Below are positions 12,006-24,155 of a stretch of DNA of 64,000 nt, piece by piece; within the stretch, counting starts at the first letter, position 1; each line of letters begins with the position of its first letter. This DNA is from Nomia melanderi (taxonomy: Eukaryota; Arthropoda; Insecta; Hymenoptera; Halictidae): assembly GCF_051020985.1 (NCBI RefSeq), contig NC_135010.1, forward strand, positions 2,664,001-2,728,000. The letters are read 5' to 3'. The notes under the pieces were generated by a model. It was not told the origin of the DNA, ran no database searches, and saw only the letters and a list, made by a program, of their open reading frames with translations. The position numbers were made by a program, and so were the translations under genes.

Positions 12006-13670
12006 CTTCAGGAATTACTGCCAAGGGTATTATTATCGGACGCGTTTCCCAAGCGCGCACGGAGCGGTCGTGTTTATCAATGCGAATAACAAGATTTACA
12101 GAAGTTGTTCGATGTTTCAATACACTGGTCTAGATAACAAATCGTTCACCGATACGTTCGCATTAGAATAGTTCTCGTACGAGACCGGCTCTGCCGAACA
12201 GGCTTCCTCGCGATTTCGTTCGCGGGAAACGAAAGAAGCGTGTTTCACAAATGTCGTGTTATCGCATGCGAGACGAAGAAGAAAATGGAAAGCAGAAAAA
12301 ATGCGTTCCGCGAGGATCCTCACCTTGTGTAACTTGAGTCGTCCGCACTTTATCCAATATGGTATCCAAAGGGAACAAAAATCGGCGAACGCAATATTTT
12401 CCGTTAAGACTCTCTTGAAGAGTCACGAAGCATCTCCACGAGCCGACGACCCGAAATCCCGTGATAGCGGCGGCGAGGACGACGACGGTGCATACACGTG
12501 ACGTACATTGATATACCGGTACGTGGATCACCACCGAGAAATAGATCACGGCACGTCGTGGTGAAACGCAAACAAGGAACGGTCGGACGTGGAAGAAAAC
12601 GACGGGACGAAACAGCCCGCGACGAAGAAGAAAAAATGAGCAACCGGAACAATGATCGAAGCTTGGCACTGAATCACTTCACACTGCTGAACACGTCCAC
12701 ATAGTCGCGGTACACGGAGAAAGGAGGAGCAGCGCTCGTAGAGCAGATTTTTCTGGGAATTTTCGGTGGCCGGTCGACGAGTCGCCTTGGTCCTTGTTCA
12801 AGGCGGATTCCGATCGGAATTCGATCGTGAGGCGAGGAATCAGTCGTTCTTCGGTGATGATTCGTCGATGGTCGCGCACGTGATCGTCGCGCGAAAGATG
12901 TGTCCCCTGACACCTGATTTATTATTTCGCAAACACGAGAGCCTTCGAATCCGAGCGATTCAGCCGTGGGAGAAAGGTGGCCGCGTGAATTACGATCGCG
13001 ACGACGGCGGCGGTGGCGGAGGCGACGACGAAAAGCGACGTCGACGACGATGGAGAACTTTTTTCCAACGGGGTCTGCTCCGTTGGCTGCCCAGGGTCAA
13101 CCGGCTGGCTCCGTGCGCGGCACTTTTACCCGTTGGGTACTCTCAAGGACTCGGAGGTGGCTCCTATTCCTTTCTCTTATCCTTTCGCGCGCGCGCCTTT
13201 TTTATCCCGCTAACCTTTTTAAGCGCACTTTTAATTCCGCTCGGCCGCGTGTCTCCGTGCAGCGTTCATAAGCTCGACGAGATCTTATTGTGAACGGACG
13301 CGATACATCGGCCGAAATCCTCGTATCGTCGGTCCGACCGAGGGAGTCTGGTCTCGGTTGGATGAGGCTGAGTCCGTGGATTCGAGGAGCTGACGGTGAC
13401 GGAGCCGATGAAGAGAACAAGCGGATCCAGCCACATCCGGATCGTCTTTCAAACTCGTCCCACGACACTGACGACGTCCGGCGCACCGACCGATCCGCGC
13501 ATTTCCTCTTTCTCCGCTGCGGCCGGTGGACTTGGCTCTTTCACGGGTCCCGGTGTCCTCCGCTTGGTCCCCTTCGGCTCACCCTCGGGACGATCCAGGA
13601 GGCTCGTGCTCGAACACCGTATCTCCACCGCGTATCGTTGGCGTACAATTTCCTGCGGCGAATTGTCTGT

Positions 13671-13672
13671 TC

Positions 13673-13703
<31 letters not shown>

Positions 13704-13837
13704 TCTCTTTCTCTCTCTCTCTCTCCCCCTTTCTCTCTTTCTCTTTTTCTTTCTCCCTCTCTCTCTTTCTCTCTTTCCCTTTTTCTTTCTCTCTCTCTCT
13801 CTCTCTCTCTCCCCCTCTCCCTCTCTTTCTCTCTCCT
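13671..13837 (+). repeat. Pyrimidine-only CT-rich microsatellite tract
   Basis: About 167 bases contain only C and T, mostly CT repeats interrupted by TTT and CCC. Three forward frames are open across it and translate to Leu/Ser/Phe-rich low complexity, which is a composition artefact. On the minus strand it reads GAGAG, a GAGA-factor-type motif. Confidence 0.9.
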
Positions 13838-14274
13838 GCTTGGTCTCTCGGCTTCTCTTCTTCCGTCTATGCCTTTCCCTTTCTCTGTCTCCTTTCTCTT
13901 CTGGTTTTGTAATCCGTTTTACGAAACTGCTGTAGCCCAGACGCGGCGCACCATAAGCGAACAGGACACGATCGACGAATTAAAGACAGTCGGGCACGAA
14001 CGACACTAGCAGCGAAATCGGTTGCGAACTCTTCTTCTTCTTTCACGATCCTCTAACCCGTGTTGTTCTTCTTGTCCCGGAAGCAGGTTACCGGTGGGAT
14101 ACGAGTGACGACCTTGAACACGCGCGTTTCGTGGCACACGATGCGAACCATACGAGGCAGACCGTTCCCATCGCTTTCTTCCTCGAAATCATCGAAGGAA
14201 TCGGTTCGCGATAGGACCGAGCCCGTGGAACACCTTCTTTCGACTGTTTCCTTCGTTGCAAGAGAGCTCGAGAC

Positions 14275-14300
14275 CACACACGTACACGCGCACACACACA
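14275..14300. other. Alternating purine-pyrimidine (CA/CG) tract
   Basis: 26 bases alternate strictly between pyrimidine and purine, mostly CA with CG steps. Such tracts can adopt left-handed Z-DNA under negative supercoiling. It lies inside the CpG-rich block. Confidence 0.7.
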
Positions 14301-14632
14301 GAACGTTACAGTCCGATCGGATTATTCGGGCACAGATTTCACGAAGCTACGGGACTAGAAATTGTCGTTACACAATTGCACAGTTCTTTCGTCGCTTTCG
14401 TTTTCACCGTCTCGTCTTGTCTCGTTTCGTGCACGTTTCCTTCCCGTTTCGTTTCATTCGGTCGATTGGTTGGCGAGGAACGTTTCGATGTTCGCGTAGT
14501 ATCCCGACAGTCACCGTGCCGTTTCCGCGGGAACGGTGCCTCGCGATCGGGCACGCTCGGTTACGAGAGACGTCGAAGAGAAACAACTTCGAAGGTGGAA
14601 CCAAATCCGAAAGCCGCCGAGAGAAAGACCGC

Positions 14633-14718
14633 GAGGGAGAGAGAAAGAGAGAGAGAGAGAGAGAAAAAGAGAGAGAGAGAGGGAGAGAAAGAGAAAAAGA
14701 GAGAGAGAAAGAGAGAGG
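14633..14718 (+). repeat. GA-rich microsatellite
   Basis: 86 bases contain only A and G, mainly GA repeats with AAA and GGG interruptions. It is complementary in type to the CT tracts at 13671-13837 and 15843-16260, so a transcript crossing both could fold back on itself. Open frames across it encode Arg/Glu repeats and are not credible proteins. Confidence 0.9.
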
Positions 14719-15191
14719 CAGGAATATTCGGCTATGTCCAGTCTACGAGACAGGATCGGATTTTAGCGCGCTCCGCACGCGCTCCCGCGAGCCCTAGTCG
14801 GCGGTTTCAACTTTTACTTTCAGCTCTTACACAACGCGGCCCGCTCTTGCCTGGTACGTAAGCGGTAACAGAGCCGCGAGACTCGCCTCTTCGTTTCGAA
14901 GCTTCTTCTTTTTCTCGTTTCTCCCTTTCCTTCTGGCACCGCCTTTCTTCTGCTTTCCGTGGTGGTCGTCGTCGATCTCCTCGACGCGCGTACTGTCCCG
15001 GACCACGTTATCGGTGCGTGCCGAACGACCGCCAGGCCAAAACGAAATTTCCCTCGATTTTGAAAGTGAAACCGGTGGCCGACCGGTGCGCGCCGTTCAC
15101 TCGACTGCCGTCGAACCGTTCAGATTCCCGATGTTCCTCCGGAGTCCCGGGGGGACCTTCGGAGCGCACGCAACCGGGCCTGTCTAAAGAG

Positions 15192-15229
15192 CACGTGCAT
15201 CGACGAAAGCACGTGCGGATGAGCACGTG
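15192..15229. promoter_or_regulatory. Cluster of three CACGTG E-boxes
   Basis: CACGTG occurs at 15192-15197, 15210-15215 and 15224-15229, spaced 18 and 14 bases apart start to start. Further copies in the same block lie at 12495, 12877, 15523, 17106 and 18292. CACGTG is the canonical palindromic site for bHLH factors such as Myc/Max and Clock/Cycle. Three sites in 38 bases is a notable cluster, but occupancy cannot be judged here. Confidence 0.5.
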
Positions 15230-15842
15230 TCCGCTTGTGTTTTCGTTCGGGCAGGATCGCGCACTCGGCCCACGGTACTAGAGACACTGTTTACCAACGA
15301 AGTTCCGTCAAGACGACGACGACGACGATGACGATCGACGACAAGACGTGATTCTCTTCGCGACGAAATCCTCACGCGACTTTCCTCTTCCGTTTTCCCT
15401 TTTCCTTTCTTGCCGTGGCGGGAGAGATCTCGATCGGTCCCCGATCGCATCCGATCTCGCCGATCACACGTACACACACTTCTCGCTGTGGGGGGACCCG
15501 GAAGAAGAAAGAAACCAGGGACCACGTGACTCGCCGACGAAGTGCCGCGGCGTACGACAGCGACAACGACGCGTTGACAACGCACGGCGATGACGAAAAC
15601 GAGGTTGACAGTGTTGTGCGCGCCGGCTTTCGTTGATATTTTGTCGCACTGTACACACACGGGACGCGCACACGCGTATGCACACAGAGCCGCACCACTC
15701 GATCAAAACGATATATGTTTTTCGCGCGTGGCCTCTCTTTCTCACTTCGCCGGGGGACTTCTTCAGGGAGAGAGGGTCTCTTCCGGTCTCCGCGGTGTGT
15801 CTCACTGCTCCTCGCTCCGTCGTAACTTTTGCGCAAAGCTGA

Positions 15843-16345
<503 letters not shown>

Positions 16346-16389
16346 CCTAGGTAAACGCAGAGAGAGGTAAACTGGGCAGTCGGTAAGAG

Positions 16390-16696
16390 ATGGTGGTGGT
16401 GGTGGAGGTGGTGGTGACGATGGTGGTGGCTGATGCGATTCGATGGTAGTGGTGGTGGTGGTGGTGGTGGTACACGAATGCCGCTCGAGAAACGTGTATA
16501 TACCATCCACCGATCGGATCGTCAGGACTGTGACGGTGACGATATTGGTGATGGTGGTAGTGACTGCACCGGTAGTGGTAGTAGTGGTAGTGGTAGTGGT
16601 AGTGGTAGTGGTAGTGGTAGTGGTAGTGGTAGTGGTAGTGGTAGTGGTGGTGGTGGTGATAGTGGTGGTGGAGATCGTGGTGGTGGTGGTGGTAGA
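16390..16696 (+). repeat. GGT and GGTAGT microsatellite
   Basis: TGG trinucleotide runs at about 16390-16430, 16445-16470 and 16676-16694 flank a GGTAGT hexanucleotide array of roughly a dozen copies at 16571-16646. The plus strand can be read as Gly-Ser or Val repeats and the minus strand as a Thr repeat. All frames are open only because of the repeat. It follows the CT block almost directly, so low-complexity sequence runs almost continuously for about 850 bases. Confidence 0.9.
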
Positions 16697-17132
16697 GAAG
16701 AGGCCAGGTGGGCCCGGTGGCTTACAGGCGAGCCCAGAAAGGGTTGAGGGTCCGAAAAGCACGGTTGTCTCTCTCTCGAGAACTCCCGGCGTAATACTCA
16801 CGTTAGAGAGGAGGCCTCGCGGGTCTTGTGAGTTCGTTTGTAAAGAACCGTAGTATTGGTTCCTCGTCGAGTGGCACACCTATCGCCGTCTCTGTCGACT
16901 CGTTGCACGTTCTCCCTCTACACGTCTCTTTCCTACGCTTACTCTTTCCTCCCACCATCGCCCTTCCACCTACCGCCTACCTTCCTCCACTCTCCCTTTC
17001 CCCACTGGTGCTCTCACTATTACATTACAAATAGCTCTCTTGCCTAGGCCACGTTTGTGAGGTGTTGCTCCTTCCGTGTATACATTCGTACGCGGGCAGC
17101 CGGTCCACGTGTGCGTGCACACTCGCTCCTAA

Positions 17133-17158
17133 ACATGTGTGCGCGCGCGTGCGTGTGC
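17133..17158. other. Alternating purine-pyrimidine (GT/GC) tract
   Basis: 26 bases alternate strictly between purine and pyrimidine and include a GCGCGCGC core, a sequence type with strong Z-DNA potential. Confidence 0.75.
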
Positions 17159-17209
17159 CTTCTGTGGGACATGCACGAGCCGTCGCGCGACAGGAGTAGA
17201 GTCTTCGTC

Positions 17210-17380
17210 TATCTTTCTTCGTTACCCTTTCCTTCTCCCTCCACGTCCTCCCCCCACTCTTTCTCTCTCCCTCTGTTTCCCGCTTTTCTCCCTCCTTTTC
17301 TCTATCACCCTCCTCCCCCCCTTTCTCACTCTCTCTCTCTCGCTCTCTCTGCCTCCCTCCCTCTTTTCTTTCTCATTTCT
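17210..17380 (+). repeat. Pyrimidine-rich tract
   Basis: Mostly C and T with scattered purines and no constant unit. Includes a CTCTCTCTCTCGCTCTCTCT core near 17330. Low-complexity DNA. Confidence 0.8.
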
Positions 17381-17415
17381 GTATCTAGCCGTATGCATAA
17401 GCTTTCTCGGGATTA

Positions 17416-17442
17416 GCGTGTGCGCGTACGCACGCACACGCG
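17416..17442. other. Near-palindromic alternating purine-pyrimidine tract
   Basis: 27 bases alternate strictly and are almost self-complementary around a central GTAC. It could form Z-DNA or a small cruciform. Confidence 0.7.
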
Positions 17443-17599
17443 AAAATCGCAACGGTTCTATACACTGTTGTCTGCATCCTTGTCACTCGGACGCGGTCGC
17501 ACGGTAGGCCCCTCTTTGTCGCGGTAATGGTGTAATACAAGAGTTCGTTTGTACTCGTGCACGTAATACGTAAGAATGAGGCAAGAGTTCCCTGGAGCC

Positions 17600-18225
17600 A
17601 CACTTTTTTTTTCTTTCTCTTCCTTTTTACTTTCTTTCTTTCTTTCCCTCTTTCTTTTTTTCTTTCTTTCTCCCTTTTCCTCTTCCTTTCGGCGACCCTC
17701 CTCCCTGTCGACGTCCGCGGCCACGTACGTTTCAGTTCTTTCTGCATGGTCTTCCCATGGAATACCATTCCTTTTCTTCTTCTGTTTCGCGCGCGCGGTG
17801 TGTTTCTCTATAATTTCCCGTCCCGTTCCCTCGGATTCTTCCATCTTCCTTCATCAACGGCGGAAACTTTATCTTTCACTTTTCTCATCCCTCCGTCTCT
17901 CCCACTCTTTGTCGTTCTCTCGACCACTTTTCTTGCTCCGCCTCGGTTCCGTTCGCGTGCACGCGAGAACGCGCTTGCGCGCCTCCTCAGTCTCCCGCGG
18001 ACCGAAGAGATGGAACGTTACGTTTTCACCGCCTCCGCTTCTTCTTCCTTCCCTTTCCTCGTTCCTCTCTCTTCCCTCGTTGCGTTTCATTCTTCGTTTC
18101 TTTCATTCTTTTCGTTCTCCCTTTCGTTCCTTCGTTCTTTTCTTTTCTTTGTTTCCTTCTTTCCTTCTTTCCTTATTTCTATCTGCCTGTCTTTCTTTCT
18201 TTCTTTCTCCGCGGCCGAGAATCAC
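17600..18225 (+). repeat. Pyrimidine-rich CTTT/TTCC low-complexity region
   Basis: Two T/C-rich stretches, about 17604-17695 and 18030-18210, with CTTT-type tetranucleotide runs, are separated by CpG-rich sequence. They create open frames of up to 277 codons on the plus strand that are Phe/Leu/Ser-rich and not credible as genes. Confidence 0.8.
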
Positions 18226-18424
18226 GGCCGCTTCTTTTCGCCAACCTTCTTCTCCCCCGAGCCGACCATTCTTTCCGCGGCCTATCACTCCCACGTGCTT
18301 TCTTTCCGGTGAAAACGGTTGGCCCGTCGTCGCCGGCCCAATCGGCCAGGCACGCGCACGAACCAACCGAGCCACGATACAGTTTCTTTTTCATACGGAG
18401 GAATTATAATGTCGTTGCTCTAGT

Positions 18425-19080
18425 TATGCATCGGACACGCTCTCAGCCGTGATCGATAGTGAAATGCTTGAATGACTCGCTGGTAAACACCTTCGGCTTC
18501 AGGTTTCCTCCGTGTTTATTTTAATTACGGGTTTAGCTCATGACGCAAACATCTTTAACTACTCTTATCATCGCATTAGGTATTAGGCATTTGCGAATAA
18601 GCAATCCGCTACTGCGTTCCGGACAAAAAATGGGAACTAGTGGCGTGGTTCGAACTCGAAACAACTTCCCGCCGTTTTCTTGCCTTAAACGAGGCGGGAA
18701 ATACTGGACAATATTGCTGAAACAACGTAGATAGAATGGAGCGTGCTACCTGTTGGTATGCTTAATCTACCTTTTCATTCTTGAGAACTTTTTAGCGGGA
18801 AAGTAACTAAGGAGTTGTCAGTAGACGTACGTTATCATTCAGTAATTCGAAGCCTCTTCTAGTAGTTTATTTATAGACGAAAATAATATATAAAACTAAT
18901 ATACTGTGAACAAATCGAATTATATTGTATTATTGCAAATATTTAAGTTTCTTAAATTCGACTCATAATCTTTTCTAAGACACTGATATTATACGAGTCC
19001 AAGTTTGGTTTCACTTCTTCTTAATCTATGTACCTTTTAACTGTATTATCTAAAATAGATAGGAATTAACAAAAGTATCT
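18425..19080. other. Transition from CpG-rich to AT-rich DNA
   Basis: Composition falls to AT-rich by about 18740. A GGTTCGAACTC motif at 18647 resembles a tRNA B-box, but no A-box or cloverleaf stems are present. Nothing else is supported. Confidence 0.45.
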
Positions 19081-19083
19081 TTA

Positions 19084-19580
19084 ATGATTGAATTATCCTG
19101 TAAAATTCTAAATTATTTTATATTACATATGACACTGCATTCAAATTTTTTTATAGAATACAACTTTTTTAGTATGCAGTTGAAATGTATTAAAATTAAC
19201 GATTATTACATAGTCGTACAATTATATTTGTACAGAATCATCCAAACTTTTAGACACAGGGTGGTAATTTTGTGTTATTTTTGTAATGGATGGCTATATT
19301 TATTTAAATATTTTTAATCAAAACTATTTACGATTATCCTACTAATCAAAATATTTGATTTATACTACCCATCAATTTCTAATACACTTGACACGTTATC
19401 ACTCCCTCAACAATCGCCAAATTTAAATCTTCGTACGTACTCTTAGAAGAACTGGGCAAAACAAATTCAAACATATCACAAAATTTGATACACTCTATTC
19501 TCGTATTTAATAAGCATAACAAACAAAATGTTAATTGAACGTTGTTGCAATTTATGATGCAAAGTTAGAATTAACATTTT
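19084..19580 (+). pseudogene. Decayed Tc1-like transposase gene
   Basis: Three pieces in the same reading frame resemble Tc1-family DDE transposase. The first is a VVILCYF...NGWLYL stretch (about 19260-19305), like the VMVWGCFS..G.GPL motif. The second is LPQQSPNLNL at 19402-19431, matching the WPxQSPDLNPIE motif. The third is an ERCCNL segment at about 19537, like the C-terminal PxRCxAVI motif. Stop codons interrupt the frame (at 19315 and 19444, among others). The catalytic Glu expected just after QSPDLNPI is missing and spacing is shorter than usual, so pieces have been lost. No terminal inverted repeats were located. Clearly inactive; the family assignment rests mainly on the second motif. 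Confidence 0.6.
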
Positions 19581-19835
19581 ACATACATCATAGTGTGCAT
19601 CTATCATAAAGCTGCTTAATAAAAACAAATTCCAACGTACGATACATTCAAACTCGAAAGTTGGATTACACAAAAATGTTCGATCAGTAGTCCCGTATTA
19701 CAGATTTACACGTGGCTTTGTAATACAAGAGTATCCAATTTGTGATGATACTTTTGTTCACCGTGTGCAGCGTAATTGCCATTCTGCTCCAAGTTCGTAA
19801 ATAATAAAGCTCACTGGAAGCCGGGTTTACAACTG
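19581..19835. other. AT-rich non-coding DNA
   Basis: AT-rich. It may include the decayed 3' end of the Tc1-like copy, but I cannot define a boundary. Confidence 0.4.
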
Positions 19836-19839
19836 GTCT

Positions 19840-20720
19840 TTCAGTTGCTCCAAATTGATAGGTACGGTTCCCTGCAACTAGTTTATGTAACCGCGTCGTC
19901 GCCGGCGACACACCGAAGCCACTTCCGATCGCTGAAAACTTCTTTTCATTCATCTCCCCGGCTCGCGCGTCGCCTCGTTTCATTAACGCAACCTTTAGCA
20001 CGCGAACGTTTTACTTTTCATTGGAACTATTTATAAACATTCTTCGAAAGAATTTCATGGCCGACCGGTGCGGCTTGAATTCGAGTCGGTGTACCAGATA
20101 CGTGATTGTTTCTTTATCCCTCTTTCTCTGGCCGGCTCGTGCGGGGACGGCCGTACCCGCAGCTATTGCCATTCGTAGATTCGGTCAACGATGTGCACGC
20201 GTCCGGAGATTACGGCAACGGCCGGCTATACTTAGAGCGGTAGACGAATTTCGCTCGAGGGCCGCTTAGAAACGAGGTCGGGGAACAGCTGATGCGATAT
20301 GCACCGCATCGCAATCCGCCGTGATAACGCTTCCCATTTCGTTCCTTTCACATAGTCGGCTGATAAATGATACTTCACCGGATCGAATTATCGCCGTCAC
20401 TCTAATTAGCAAATTGCTCTTGCACCGGGATTAAAAGAATCGAACCTGAATAATGCCGATACGATTTAGATACCTGCGTGCATCTTGCTCGAGAATCGAG
20501 CGTCTCCGTGTTTGGTTTGCCGCCAAGGCGTTCAGAAGTCTGCTACGTTGCTCAATTGTTAAAAATGTCGTCGTCTTAAGTAATAATTTAATCGGTAATC
20601 GATGAGAAATAGGTAACCTTTTGGTCACAGCGCGGCAACTGGGAGTATCGTCTTTAGCTATCTGTGTTATTGAGCTTGCGCGATTTATCATTTTCTAGGC
20701 GATAATGTCGGTGAAGCGAC
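19840..20720. other. CpG-rich patch
   Basis: CpG-dense sequence between AT-rich flanks, strongest at about 19900-20300. Open frames of 82-105 codons on both strands are unrecognised. Candidate regulatory DNA or untranslated exon. Confidence 0.35.
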
Positions 20721-20781
20721 GAAAAAATATTCGTTTATTTTTGTCGCGGTAGTGGCAATATTGTCTAACGAGAATCGCGCT

Positions 20782-21027
20782 TTAATTCCTTGCCTTATAA
20801 TAAAACGTGTCAGACTGGCGATGAAAATTGTAAATTAAATTCGACAAATCTAAATGACATCTATTTTTAATAGAAGTTAAATATTACTTGCCTATTATCA
20901 ATTTTGAACATTTGCAGCAAACGTCGACACAGAATAAGTATAAAATTCTTTTTTTTCTACTAAATTATTAATGATAAAATGGTTTATCTAGTACAGTTAA
21001 AAAATAAATCATAAGGCAAGAGGTTAA
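20782..21027 (+). mobile_element. TTAA element, TTGCCTTAT-end family, copy 2
   Basis: The left end TTAATTCCTTGCCTTATAAT and the right end ATCATAAGGCAAGAGGTTAA are clear inverted repeats, each bounded by TTAA. The 246-bp length and interior match the copy at 2325-2564. A short hairpin, GACTCC-GGAAC-GGAGTC, lies just outside the right end at about 21042-21058. No coding capacity. Confidence 0.7.
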
Positions 21028-21059
21028 TCCTCTGCATTCGAGGACTCCGGAACGGAGTC

Positions 21060-22680
21060 ATTTAAAATTTGTTAATATCTATCTACTAAAAGTGTTGAGC
21101 AAACGAAAATTGTCGATTTGCGGTTTCTTGTTCTACGATCACTAAAACTTTACAGCTTTCAATGTAGGGGAGAATCGTACAGTACCGACCAAAGTTGGTT
21201 TAATTTTTTCTATCGTTAATAATGGCAATTTAATTAAATTAATACATAAATATCTCTATTATGTATAACATATGTCGGGACCAAATTATGTGTTTCCGTT
21301 CTTTTCAGGGTTCTGAGGCATTAAAGGTGTAAGTTGATGTTCGGTAATTTAAGAGTCATTTTCTATAGTTAATCTTTCAATTTTTGGATAAGTAAACGAC
21401 TTTGTTCCATTATGTACAGTATTTCCGCTATTTTAAGTACAATATAATATGAAGTCCTAGTTTTACAATATCTTTTTGTAGATGATACACCATAATCTAA
21501 AATTGTTCCACATATTTGTCCTGCAGTATTGACTAATAGATTGCCGATTGATATAGTAGATGAAATTTCTACTTTCTGCAAAACTGAAGGAAAGCTAGAC
21601 TTGAATGCAAAGATCACTCGAAATGGGTGATTAAATGGATGAAAAAAATTGGGTGCACTGTATCGAATCTGAAGATTAGGGATATGTCAAATACATATAT
21701 CAGAAAAATATTAATTCTTCTACTTTCGTGACGTATGTAAAAATATAGATTTAATAAGAATCTTCTACTATAACAATTAAACGCCTTTTTATTAACATTG
21801 TCAATTATTTAGACAAGAAATCTACCAATTTAATAAATGGTCAGTACTCGATGCCAATCTTTTCTTTTCTACAAACAATGTTTTTAATTTTAGGTATTAT
21901 CAATTCTTATTATTAAATTTTCCAAAAGTAATTTCCCTCGTTCTATTAAGTTCTACTTAAACTACGGATATGTTTTCGAATTTCGAACTTTTATCAAATC
22001 TACTCTAAGATGTAACAAAAATACTTACAATAGAGGACCATTTTCTAATATAATATATCAACACCTCAAGATTTAAATGATTGTTTAATATGTTCCTAAG
22101 GACTTGATTTTAGACAACTTTTTCCACACGCATAATGCACGGAAACCTTTAGTTTTCAAGGTAATCGCGAAATACTTTTTCTACTTTCATTGAATTGTAT
22201 ATCCGTGAGCATGACTGTGAGACCCCCACAAGCATAACTGCATATTCGTCGTTTCGCCCTTCAACCCTCATGGATTTCACTTAGCTATAATATCCGTTTA
22301 TACTTTCCTTCACAAAAGTTCTAGTTCAGAAATTATAAAGTAACAGCGTGGGCTCAACCCCTCCATCTGTATCCCCACCCTCTGAAAAACTAGTTCCACC
22401 TATGCCAATCCTTCTTGACCTTTTGCGTTGGAAATTAATTCAGAGATTTGGTAAAGTCTTGTGCGAAGAATTTTGTTTTTATCTATTTTACGCAGATATG
22501 TACACTAATTTTGTTTATTAATAACTTTGTATAGAGTGATACAGTTCAAAATAACTTAGTACGTGTAATACGACACGATTAACGATGTGTATAAGAAGTC
22601 ATTGATATTTTTTGAATAAAAACATTTTAATGTGCGTGGCATGTGCAAGAGTTTTGACGTTAGATGTTTCCAGTGCAAGA
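21060..22680. other. AT-rich non-coding DNA
   Basis: AT-rich. An 82-codon minus-strand frame at 21369-21617 is unrecognised. No repeat or RNA gene found. Confidence 0.45.
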
Positions 22681-22686
22681 GATTAA

Positions 22687-22950
22687 TTAACACTAACCGT
22701 ACCAACACTTTGTACGTATTAATTCCTGCTGAAACCAGTCAAACAATTGGTTACAAAATAATAGTAAAGAAATTATATAGTAAATTTGTCTTAGTGAAAA
22801 CAGAAACATAGAAAAAGACGAAAATTGAGAAACTGATTAATCCGATAATATAGGAATTGATATGAAGTTAAATGAACGAAATAAAACGCAGAATTTTAAA
22901 CAATATCTTGGAACCAGTAATTTGTCCAGTCGCAGTACGTTTAGTGTTAA
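22687..22950 (+). mobile_element. TTAA element, TTAACACTAACCGTACC family, copy 2
   Basis: Left end TTAACACTAACCGTACCAAC; right end AGTACGTTTAGTGTTAA, with intact TTAA at both edges. The interior is colinear with 8261-8506. At 264 bp it is slightly longer, and it looks better preserved than copy 1. Confidence 0.75.
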
Positions 22951-24155
22951 GTGCGCCGCTCATTCGCCAAATCGATTAACTCCACTGTTTTAGTTTTTCA
23001 AGATTTTATCATTAAGGCACTTTATTGATTTGTAACTTTTAACATTTAAAATAAATTACTTTATGACCGGGTTTGGTACCATGAAATAACAAAAAATATT
23101 TTGGTCACGTAGAAATTGCAATAATAATAGAATTTACTTTAACCATATAGTATTTTGTACATTCTACGTATTCATTAGATTGAAGCTGTACTTGTAATAA
23201 TAAAGTAAAATACATTCTATAATAATTATCTGATTTTGTATTTAAAGGGAAATTTTAAAAATCAATACACAACTATTGCATTACTTTTATCTACTTGTTT
23301 TGTGGAGTTAACCGATTTTCCCAATGAGTAGCTCAAATATAACTCATTTCTATATACATATACAAAGAACATACGAAACAACTGGAACTTTTGTTGCAGA
23401 AAGTACGCGTAATTCGAGAAGATCGATGACTCATCATTGTAAACAGCCACCAAAACGTTGAGCACTATGCTTGTGTCTTCTCACAGAAACACTAATTGTT
23501 TGTCCCGTGTCACAGTCACACTCACAGACACGGAATTCAATGAATACTACCGAAAGTATTCGCCATCATCTCAAAAACCAGAGGTTTTCGTGCATTACGC
23601 GTAAGGAACATGCTGCCCAAAATCAATTCCTTGTAAATATACTAAAGAATCATTCAAATCGACGAGTGTTGACATTAGAACCTGCCCAAAAAGATTTTAC
23701 CCGTTACATTCGCTGACGTTATCGATGTTTAACTAATTATGTGACATTAATTAATTCGCCTACAGAGGCAACAGTTCATCCTGCTGCCCAACCGCCTCGA
23801 GTTATCGTACCCGATATTACTTATTTATTTATGGTGCGGTCTAAATTAAAAGCGCGACGAGAAGGCCGAACGTCTTACGTAATCGTTGCAGGGAGCATGC
23901 GGCTGTTTATCATTACGTGTGAAAGAGAAGAGAGGAGGATACGAGGTAGGGGAGGAAGGAAGAGAGTGGAAGAAAGAGCAGTGAGACAAAGAGAGGAAGA
24001 CTGCATGGTCCTCTTCAACTTCGGCACGCACGCAATTAAACATTTTGTCATACTTTTTCGCATTGTATCTCCGTTTACGCTTTTAATGTTGTGAACGTTT
24101 TGTTGTCGTTTCCATTGCACTTACGCATCGATATTATTTTCCGATTATTTTCGTT
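22951..24155. other. Mixed AT-rich DNA with a small CpG patch
   Basis: AT-rich to about 23460, then moderately CpG-containing to about 24090, with a purine-rich stretch at 23925-24005. The short open frames there (65-117 codons) overlap on both strands and are unrecognised. Confidence 0.4.

Noticed and set aside
18640..18665. tRNA B-box-like GGTTCGAACTC
   Set aside because: No A-box at the right distance and no cloverleaf stems.
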